A model generated the notes under the pieces. That model saw nothing but the letters and a program-made list of their open reading frames with translations, was not told the origin of the DNA and searched no databases. 5,110 nucleotides of DNA from CAIOZW01 sp049317725 (GTDB taxonomy: Bacteria; Acidobacteriota; Blastocatellia; RBC074), in NCBI GenBank assembly GCA_049317725.1, contig JBMOHS010000243.1, forward strand, positions 1-5,110. Direction: 5' to 3'. Below, piece after piece: positions 1-5,109 of this stretch. The position numbers and the translations under genes were made by a program. The first letter of the stretch is position 1, and each line of letters starts with the position of its first letter.

Positions 1-28
1 TTGCCTGATAGTTTTTGGCTGATAGTTT
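1..28. repeat. 14-bp tandem repeat in the leader upstream of argC
   Basis: Bases 1-14 and 15-28 are two adjacent copies of a 14-bp unit differing at one base (C at 4, G at 18). Both contain CTGATAGTTT. The stretch is AT-rich (11 of the first 30 bases are G or C), unlike the GC-rich genes that follow, so it looks intergenic. The first copy begins at the window edge, so further copies may lie upstream. Its place just before the first gene of the operon would suit an operator or leader element, but it does not resemble the AT-rich palindromic ARG box of ArgR, and no convincing -35/-10 pair is visible. Confidence 0.75.
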
Positions 29-50
29 GAGGATGGCGGGGACGGCAGTG

Positions 51-58
51 GGGAGGAG
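51..58 (+). promoter_or_regulatory. Ribosome binding site of argC
   Basis: GGGAGGAG lies just before the ATG at 63, with the GGAGG core (52-56) six bases from the start codon. This decides the argC start. The in-frame alternatives at TTG 15 and ATG 33 have no properly spaced Shine-Dalgarno; the GAGG at 29-32 directly abuts ATG 33. Confidence 0.75.
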
Positions 59-62
59 AGCG

Positions 63-1124
63 ATGAGCGGCCGAGTTCGGGTGGTGGTGGCGGGGGCGAC
101 TGGATATTCGGGGAGGGAGCTGATCCGGATCATCCTCTCCCATCGGGCGTGGGAGCTGGCAGGTGCGTTCTCTTCCCGTGTCGAAGAGGGACGTGCCGCC
201 GCGAGCCCCAAGGAACGTCCTCTCTCGGAGATACATCCCGAGTTGAGCGGCCTGACCGGGATGGTCTGTCAGCCGTTCGACGAATCCGTTCTGGCAGGAC
301 TTGACCCTGGATTGATCTTTCTGGCAACCCCGAACGAGTTCTCCCACGAGGTGATTCCCTCGCTTCTCACCTGCGGGGCCACAGTGGTCGACCTCAGCGG
401 TGCCTACAGACTCCGGGAGAGCGCTCTCTATCCTTCCTACTACGGATTCGCGCACGTCCACCCGGAGATCCTCTCGCGGGCTGTCTACGGCATGACTGAG
501 CTGGTTCGAGACCGGTTGCCGGGCGCCAAATTGATCGCCAATCCGGGCTGCTATCCGACTTCGATCATCTTGGCGGTCGCGCCATTGCTCGAGGCGGGGC
601 TGGTCGAGCTTTCGCAGCCGATCATCTGCGACTCAAAGTCGGGGGTCACCGGTGCTGGCAAGGCCGCCACCTCAACGACCCATTTCGTCGAGGTCAACGA
701 GAGCTTCCGTGCCTACAATCTCTTCCGCCACCGGCACACCCCAGAGATTGCCCAGGGGCTTGGAATCGCTCACGAGACGGGGCAACTGATCTTCACCCCG
801 CACCTTCTCCCGATCAATCGGGGGATCCTCTCGACGATCTACCTGAAGCTGCGCCCGGGGGTCGGTCGAGCCGACTTGGCGGCGCGCTGGCAAGCGACCT
901 ACCGCGATTCGCCGTTCGTGCGGCTCTTCCCAGAGACGCAGCTGCCAGAGATCAAATTTGTTGCAGGTCAGCCCTACTGCGACTTGGGCGCCACCGTCGA
1001 CGCACGAAGTGGGCAGGCGATCCTCGTCACGGCGATCGACAACCTGCTCAAGGGGGCGGCCAGTCAAGCGGTGCAGAACGCCAATCTCGCGCTGGGACTG
1101 CCGGAGGAGGAGGGGCTGCGATGA
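63..1124 (+). CDS. argC: N-acetyl-gamma-glutamyl-phosphate reductase (ArgC)
   Basis: Cytosolic NADPH-dependent reductase for the third step of ornithine synthesis: N-acetylglutamyl 5-phosphate to N-acetylglutamate 5-semialdehyde. From ATG 63 it is 353 residues, close to the usual 340-350. Visible motifs: the N-terminal Rossmann nucleotide-binding loop GATGYSG (11-17); DLSGAYRL (110-117); NPGCYPT with the catalytic cysteine Cys163; SGVTGAG (193-199); HRHTPEI (223-229), in which His225 is the likely catalytic base by the family pattern; TPHLLPINRGI (245-255); and the C-terminal IDNLLKGAASQAVQN block. The start is set by the GGGAGGAG ribosome binding site; a longer form from TTG 15 would only add a weak 16-residue leader. 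It is the first gene of the operon, and its TGA overlaps the argB start as ATGA, suggesting translational coupling. No truncation or missing catalytic residue is seen. Confidence 0.97.
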   Translation: MSGRVRVVVAGATGYSGRELIRIILSHRAWELAGAFSSRVEEGRAAASPKERPLSEIHPELSGLTGMVCQPFDESVLAGLDPGLIFLATPNEFSHEVIPSLLTCGATVVDLSGAYRLRESALYPSYYGFAHVHPEILSRAVYGMTELVRDRLPGAKLIANPGCYPTSIILAVAPLLEAGLVELSQPIICDSKSGVTGAGKAATSTTHFVEVNESFRAYNLFRHRHTPEIAQGLGIAHETGQLIFTPHLLPINRGILSTIYLKLRPGVGRADLAARWQATYRDSPFVRLFPETQLPEIKFVAGQPYCDLGATVDARSGQAILVTAIDNLLKGAASQAVQNANLALGLPEEEGLR

Positions 1125-1936
1125 ATCGGACGGTCATCAAACTGGGAGGGAGTGTTCTGATCGATCCGGCGCTGCGCCGTTCGTTGACAGAGCAGATTTC
1201 GACGTTGGTCCTTGAGGGCCATTCTTTGATCCTGGTCCACGGCGGCGGCAAACAGATTGCCTCGCTCCTCGATCGGCTGGCCATTCCGTCGTCCTTTCAC
1301 GACGGGTTGCGGATCACCGACGCCGAGACGCGGGACGTGGTGCAGATGGTGCTGGCTGGCTTGGTGGGACGCAATCTCGTCGCTGAGCTGGAGTCGGTTG
1401 GAGTCACCGCGGTCAGCCTCACCGGGGGGGACGGTTCGACCGCGCTCGCCGAGCCATTTCAACTGCCGGATGGCGTCGATCTGGGCTTTGTCGGGCAGAT
1501 CGTCGAGGTTCGCCCCTGGCTGATCGATCGACTTCTCGCGGCTGGAATCACGCCGGTTGTCGCCTGTCTCGCGCTTGGGAGCGACGATCACGTCTATTAC
1601 AATGTTAACGGCGATCAGATGGCGGCAGCGATGGCCAGCGGCTGCGCGGCAACGACGCTGGTTCTAGTGACCGATGTTGGAGGGGTGCGCGATGCCAATG
1701 GGGCAACGTTCGCCACCCTGACGCCAGCCGAGGCCGAGGAACTGCTGGAGAGTGGCGTGGCGACGGGGGGCATGCGCCCCAAACTGCGCGCCTGTCTCGA
1801 GGCCTTGGCTTCAGGAGTCGACTCCGTCCGGATCGTCGGGGCGGCGGAAGAACGGGTGCTGCTCCGGACCCTGGCAGGCGAGGAACCGCTCGGGACTTGT
1901 CTGGAAGAGACCAGTTTGGAGGAGGAAGGAAGATGA
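1121..1936 (+). CDS. argB: Acetylglutamate kinase (ArgB)
   Basis: Amino-acid kinase family enzyme that phosphorylates N-acetyl-L-glutamate with ATP, the second step of the pathway; cytosolic. It has 271 residues. Motifs in order: KLGGS (7-11) with the phosphate-binding lysine; VHGGGKQ (39-45); GLRIT (62-66), the substrate arginine loop; NVNGD (161-165), where the family usually has N-[IV]-N-A-D; TDVGGV (184-189); and GGMRPK (216-221) with the second conserved lysine, Lys221. The first beta strand begins at residue 4, so the roughly 20-residue N-terminal helix of hexameric, arginine-inhibited kinases is missing. The C-terminal region also lacks the usual G-I-G-T arginine-site signature (it reads EPLGT near 255-259). 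This predicts a dimeric, arginine-insensitive enzyme of the E. coli type, which is inference. The start overlaps argC by 4 bases (ATGA), with a GGAGGAGGAGGGG tract (1103-1115) upstream. Confidence 0.97.
   Translation: MNRTVIKLGGSVLIDPALRRSLTEQISTLVLEGHSLILVHGGGKQIASLLDRLAIPSSFHDGLRITDAETRDVVQMVLAGLVGRNLVAELESVGVTAVSLTGGDGSTALAEPFQLPDGVDLGFVGQIVEVRPWLIDRLLAAGITPVVACLALGSDDHVYYNVNGDQMAAAMASGCAATTLVLVTDVGGVRDANGATFATLTPAEAEELLESGVATGGMRPKLRACLEALASGVDSVRIVGAAEERVLLRTLAGEEPLGTCLEETSLEEEGR
1923..1936 (+). promoter_or_regulatory. argB/argD junction: Shine-Dalgarno plus ATGA coupling module
   Basis: The 14 bases AGGAAGGAAGATGA carry the argD ribosome binding site, its ATG (1933-1935) and the argB stop TGA (1934-1936). 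The same 14 bases recur exactly at 3215-3228 between argD and the GNAT gene. Read in the upstream gene's frame, the site encodes its final Glu-Gly-Arg. The arrangement suits termination-reinitiation coupling. Confidence 0.7.
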
Positions 1937-3228
1937 CCGCAGAGACATCTCTCGCGTTGACACTGGAGGAGGTTCGGCAGCTCGAATCGGCCCACGTTCT
2001 CCCGACCTACGCCCGTTTCCCCGTCATGTTTGTCCGCGGACAAGGTAACCATCTCTACGATGAGAACGGCAAGGCCTACCTTGACTTCCTCTCGGGAATT
2101 GGAGTCAACGTCCTCGGACACAACCACCCGGTGGTTCGCCGCATCCTGCGCGAGCAGGGCGATCTGCTGCACATCTCCAATCTCTACTACCACCCGTACC
2201 AGGGGCAGTTGGCGGCACGGCTGACTGCGGCTTCTGGATTGAGCAAGGTCTTCTTCTCGAATACCGGGACGGAGTCAGTCGAGGGGGCCCTCAAGATGGC
2301 GAGAGCTTGGCAACGACGCCATGGCCACGAAGAGAAGACAGAGTTTGTCTCCCTCCTCAACTCTTTCCACGGACGGACCATGGGCGCGCTCTCGGTGACG
2401 GCGCAGGCGAAGTACCGCCGCCCCTTTGAACCGCTGATCCCGGGCGTCCGCTTCATCGATGCCAATCGCTGCGAGGACGACTTTGCTGCGGCGCGTGCCG
2501 CCATTGATGAGCGGACCGCGGCGGTCATCCTCGAGACGATTCAGGGGGAGGGAGGCGTCTATCCGATCAGTGACTACTTCCTGCGAGTTGTCCGGGAGGC
2601 GTGCGACAAGGTGGGGGCCCTGCTCATCCTCGACGAGGTCCAGTGCGGGTTGGGACGGACCGGGAAGGTCTTTGCCTTCGAGCATTCGACCGTTCGCCCG
2701 GACATCCTTTGTGTCGCCAAGCCACTCGGTCTCGGGCTCCCCCTCGGGGCTTTTCTGGCGGCCGAGCGGGTGGCGGATGGCCTTCAGCCCGGTGACCACG
2801 GAACGACCTTCGGCGGTGGTCCCCTCGCCTGCCGGCTCAGTTTGGCCCTGATGGAGATGCTTGAGGAGGGGGCGTTGATGCAGCGCGTGGGCGAGGTCGG
2901 GGTCTTCTTCCGCAAGCGCCTGCGCCGGCTGCAACGCACGTTGCCCGACATCATCACTGAGGTGCGCGGTCAGGGGCTGATGGTTGGGCTCCAACTCGCC
3001 TTCAGCGGCAAGGGGGTGGTGACGAAGATGCTTGAGAGGGGCTTTCTGCTCAACTGTACCCACGACGTGGTCCTGCGACTGCTCCCCCCCTACCTGATCC
3101 GCAAGGCGGAGATCTCTTCAATGATCACGGCTCTTGAGGAGGTTCTGGTTGAAGAGGCGGCCCTCGCGGCCAAGTCCATTACCGTGGGGGCCGCCGGGGC
3201 CGCCGGCTCGACGCAGGAAGGAAGATGA
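1933..3228 (+). CDS. argD: Acetylornithine aminotransferase (ArgD)
   Basis: Class III (fold type I) PLP-dependent aminotransferase that converts N-acetylglutamate semialdehyde plus glutamate to N-acetylornithine plus 2-oxoglutarate; cytosolic, normally dimeric. It has 431 residues, slightly above the usual 390-410. Visible: GIGVNVLGHNHP (55-66); the PLP phosphate loop NTGTE (110-114); SFHGRT (144-149); ILDEVQ with Asp234, which pairs with the PLP ring nitrogen; AKPLGLGLPLG with the Schiff-base Lys263, 29 residues after Asp234 as in E. coli ArgD; DHGTTFGGGPLAC (288-300, family usually GGNPLAC); and LRLLPP (381-386) with the carboxylate-binding Arg382. ATG 1933 is chosen over an upstream TTG at 1897 because of the Shine-Dalgarno and ATGA overlap with argB. 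The extra length is an Ala/Gly-rich C-terminal tail (about 409-431). Related enzymes act on ornithine, succinylornithine or LysW-linked substrates, but the operon makes ArgD by far the best call. Confidence 0.95.
   Translation: MTAETSLALTLEEVRQLESAHVLPTYARFPVMFVRGQGNHLYDENGKAYLDFLSGIGVNVLGHNHPVVRRILREQGDLLHISNLYYHPYQGQLAARLTAASGLSKVFFSNTGTESVEGALKMARAWQRRHGHEEKTEFVSLLNSFHGRTMGALSVTAQAKYRRPFEPLIPGVRFIDANRCEDDFAAARAAIDERTAAVILETIQGEGGVYPISDYFLRVVREACDKVGALLILDEVQCGLGRTGKVFAFEHSTVRPDILCVAKPLGLGLPLGAFLAAERVADGLQPGDHGTTFGGGPLACRLSLALMEMLEEGALMQRVGEVGVFFRKRLRRLQRTLPDIITEVRGQGLMVGLQLAFSGKGVVTKMLERGFLLNCTHDVVLRLLPPYLIRKAEISSMITALEEVLVEEAALAAKSITVGAAGAAGSTQEGR
3187..3204 (+). repeat. 9-bp tandem repeat in the argD tail
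   Basis: GGGGCCGCC occurs twice in direct succession (3187-3195 and 3196-3204). In the argD frame it encodes Gly-Ala-Ala twice, within the low-complexity C-terminal tail. Being a multiple of three, it could expand or contract without breaking the frame. Confidence 0.7.
3215..3228 (+). promoter_or_regulatory. argD/GNAT junction: Shine-Dalgarno plus ATGA coupling module
   Basis: This is an exact copy of the 14-base argB/argD junction: the ribosome binding site AGGAAGGAAG followed by ATGA, which is both the GNAT start and the argD stop. It supports the GNAT start at 3225 and coupled translation. Confidence 0.7.
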
Positions 3229-3800
3229 AGATCCGCAAAGCACGCACGGCCGACGCTGTGCAGATCCATCAGCTGGTCAATCTCTACGCCAGCCGTCAGC
3301 AGATGCTTCCCCGGACCATGCTGAGCCTCTATGAGAACATCCGCGACTTCGTCGTTGCGGTCGAGATCGGCCCAAATGGGCAGGAGATGCGTGTCATTGG
3401 CTGCTCGGCGCTCCACTTCACGTGGGGAGATATGGCTGAGATCCGCTCGCTGGCAGTTCACGAGCAGGCCGGCCGTCGCGGCGTCGGTCGAGCGCTCGTC
3501 GAGGCCAATATTGCCGAGGCGCGCGAGCACGGACTTGTGCAAGTCTATGCCTTCACCTACGTGACAGACTTTTTCGCCAAGCTGGGATTCCGTGTCGTCC
3601 TCCACGAGAGCATGCCGCGCAAGGTCTGGATGGACTGCATCAATTGTCCAAAATTCAACTGTTGCGATGAGACGGCGATGGTGCTCGACCTGGTGGAAGG
3701 GGTTCAACCGGAACCGTTCGACGTCAGCCAAGTCCGGGTGCCCATCGTCAAGATCGAGCGCCGTAGCGGGGGGGGGAGCGATGAAGCGCAAAGTGGCTAA
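3225..3800 (+). CDS. Short GNAT N-acetyltransferase, probable N-acetylglutamate synthase (argA-like)
   Basis: A 191-residue single-domain GNAT protein. It matches the short stand-alone N-acetylglutamate synthase type known from Mycobacterium (about 170 residues), which lacks the amino-acid kinase domain of classical ArgA. The proposed reaction is acetyl-CoA plus glutamate to N-acetylglutamate, priming the arginine pathway. Visible: IRKA (3-6) at the first strand; MLPR (27-30) and LYENIRDFVV (35-44), typical of this subfamily; EIRSLAV (72-78); the acetyl-CoA loop GRRGVG (83-88), where position 83 is Gly in place of the usual Gln/Arg; and FFAKLGF (116-122). KVWMDCINCPKF (133-144) followed by CCDE holds cysteines 138, 141, 146 and 147. 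The start overlaps argD by 4 bases, and the 3' end overlaps argJ by 20 bases. Family and context support the role, but substrate specificity is inferred. It could be another small-molecule acetyltransferase. The symbol argA is used for some homologues, but I leave it blank. Confidence 0.85.
   Translation: MKIRKARTADAVQIHQLVNLYASRQQMLPRTMLSLYENIRDFVVAVEIGPNGQEMRVIGCSALHFTWGDMAEIRSLAVHEQAGRRGVGRALVEANIAEAREHGLVQVYAFTYVTDFFAKLGFRVVLHESMPRKVWMDCINCPKFNCCDETAMVLDLVEGVQPEPFDVSQVRVPIVKIERRSGGGSDEAQSG
3768..3776 (+). other. G9 homopolymer at the GNAT/argJ junction, overlapping the argJ ribosome binding site
   Basis: Nine consecutive G bases encode Gly182-Gly184 of the GNAT protein and, with the following AGCG, supply the purine-rich ribosome binding site of argJ (ATG at 3781). 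It is the longest homopolymer I see in the window; other runs reach seven. The argJ frame is +1 relative to the GNAT frame, so loss of one G would continue the GNAT reading frame straight into argJ. Confidence 0.85.
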
Positions 3801-5082
3801 AGAAGGCGAGGAGGGGCGACCAGCGACCGATCCCACTGGAGCGGAGACGAGTGCGGCGACAGGGGCACTCTTTTCGATTGCCAGCCCGAGGGGCTTTCTC
3901 GCCGGGACGGCCCGTGCTGGATTGAAGAAGGCCGGTCAGGATCTGGCGATCGTCTTCAGTGAGGTGCCGGCGGTGGCGGCTGCGGTCTTCACGACCAATG
4001 TTGTGCAAGCAGCACCCGTCCTGCTCTCCAAACGACATCTACGAGCGGCGAACCACCGGGTCTTCGTCATCAACGCCGGCTGTGCCAACGCCTGCACGGG
4101 CGACGAGGGGCTGGCCGACGCCGAGGAGACCGTTCGCCTCGTTGCCGAGTACTTCCATTGCGACGATCGGGAGGTGCTGGTCGCTTCGACAGGGGTGATT
4201 GGTGTCCGGCTCGATATGCAGAAGGTCTATGCCGGGCTCCGCGAGGCGACGGCAAACCTCTCGCGGGAGAATGGCTCGCAGGTAGCCGAGGCGATCATGA
4301 CCACTGATACTCGACCCAAGCGCGCCCAGCGGACGGTCACCTTGCCCGGGGAGCCCCCCAGCTACAAGCCCGGGCATCGTGCCACGATCGCCGGGGTCGC
4401 CAAAGGGGCGGGGATGATCCACCCGATGATGGCGACGCTGCTCAGCCTGGTCACCACCGACGCCGCGATCGGCAAGGCCGCTCTCCAACAGGCTCTGCGC
4501 GAGGCCGTCCGCACGACCTTCAATCGCGTCAGCATCGACGGGGATACCTCGACCAACGACACCCTCGCCATTCTCGCCAACGGCGCGGCTGGGAATGATC
4601 CGATCACAGACGCCTCCCATCCTGGCTACGCCCCCTTCGTCGAGGCCCTCACCGACGTCTGTCGCCAACTGGCCATCCAAGTCGCCCGCGATGGTGAAGG
4701 GGCCAGGAAGTTGATCACTCTCCGCATCAAGGGCGCACCCTCTGAGCGTGCCGCCGAACGGATCGCCGCGACGATCTCCACCAGCCCCCTCGTCAAGACC
4801 GCCATCGCCGGTGAGGACGCCAACTGGGGACGTATCCTTGCTGCCGCCGGTCGCAGCGGAGTGCGCTTCGATCCGGCCCTCGTCGACGTCTGGCTCGGCT
4901 CCCTCCCTGTTGCCCGACAGGGGCGTGGACTCCCCTTCGATGAGGACGCCGCCCTCGCCATCCTTCGCCGCGACGAGGTGACCCTCACCCTCGACCTCCA
5001 CCAGGGGGAGGCCGAAGTTACCGCCTGGACCTGTGATCTGACCGAGGACTACATCCGCATCAATGCCGATTACCGCTCGTGA
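3781..5082 (+). CDS. argJ: Glutamate N-acetyltransferase / ornithine acetyltransferase (ArgJ)
   Basis: Self-processing Ntn-type acetyltransferase that moves the acetyl group from N-acetylornithine to glutamate, releasing ornithine and regenerating N-acetylglutamate. Bifunctional members also use acetyl-CoA. It has 433 residues from ATG 3781. Landmarks: GFLAGTARAGLKK (38-50); VFTTNVVQAAPV (69-80); NAGCANACTG (98-107, family often NSGNANA); oxyanion-hole TGVIG (137-141); AIMTTDTRPK (171-180); and KGAGMIHPMMATLL (208-221), with predicted cleavage between Ala218 and nucleophile Thr219, giving chains of 218 and 215 residues. The beta chain has NRVSIDGDTSTND (248-260), GEDANWGRI (344-352) and the conserved C-terminal INADYRS. 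About 30 charged, low-complexity residues precede the conserved core, longer than usual. No other good start lies between ATG 3781 and the core. It begins inside the GNAT gene. Mono- versus bifunctionality cannot be read from the sequence. Confidence 0.97.
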   Translation: MKRKVAKEGEEGRPATDPTGAETSAATGALFSIASPRGFLAGTARAGLKKAGQDLAIVFSEVPAVAAAVFTTNVVQAAPVLLSKRHLRAANHRVFVINAGCANACTGDEGLADAEETVRLVAEYFHCDDREVLVASTGVIGVRLDMQKVYAGLREATANLSRENGSQVAEAIMTTDTRPKRAQRTVTLPGEPPSYKPGHRATIAGVAKGAGMIHPMMATLLSLVTTDAAIGKAALQQALREAVRTTFNRVSIDGDTSTNDTLAILANGAAGNDPITDASHPGYAPFVEALTDVCRQLAIQVARDGEGARKLITLRIKGAPSERAAERIAATISTSPLVKTAIAGEDANWGRILAAAGRSGVRFDPALVDVWLGSLPVARQGRGLPFDEDAALAILRRDEVTLTLDLHQGEAEVTAWTCDLTEDYIRINADYRS

Positions 5083-5090
5083 GACCTTCT

Positions 5091-5109
5091 CAGATCTGGC
5101 CCAGATCTG
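5091..5109. repeat. Palindromic repeat just after argJ, possible terminator stem
   Basis: CAGATCTG occurs at 5091-5098 and again at 5102-5109. The unit is its own reverse complement, so the pair is at once a direct repeat (period 11) and an inverted repeat able to form an 8-bp stem with a 3-base GCC loop. It starts 9 bases after the argJ stop, where an operon terminator or a regulatory site for a following gene might sit. The window ends at 5110, so a U-tract cannot be checked. Confidence 0.5.

Noticed and set aside
1..30. End of an upstream coding region stopping at TGA 28-30
   Set aside because: The first frame is open from position 1 to a TGA at 28-30, but nine codons of AT-rich repeated sequence are too little to support a gene.
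15..62. Longer argC starting at TTG 15 or ATG 33
   Set aside because: Neither start has a well-spaced Shine-Dalgarno, the extra residues do not resemble ArgC N-termini, and TTG 15 falls inside the 14-bp repeat. ATG 63 has a strong site and gives a normal N-terminus.
1897..1932. Upstream TTG start for argD
   Set aside because: It would overlap argB by 40 bases without a ribosome binding site, whereas ATG 1933 has both a Shine-Dalgarno and an ATGA overlap.
2515..2527. Perfect inverted repeat GACCGCGGCGGTC
   Set aside because: It lies inside argD coding for ordinary residues, has only a one-base centre, and such dyads are common by chance in GC-rich DNA.
3592..3780. Extended argJ beginning at GTG 3592
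   Set aside because: The added 63 residues are the frame-shifted reading of the GNAT gene (Ser/Arg/Trp-rich) and match nothing in ArgJ. The open frame matters only for the possible GNAT-ArgJ fusion.
4039..5001. Long antisense open frame of 320 codons opposite argJ, and similar ones opposite argD and the GNAT gene
   Set aside because: Open antisense frames are expected in GC-rich genes with biased third positions. The translations are Gly/Asp/Arg-rich without recognisable motifs and lie fully opposite well-supported genes.
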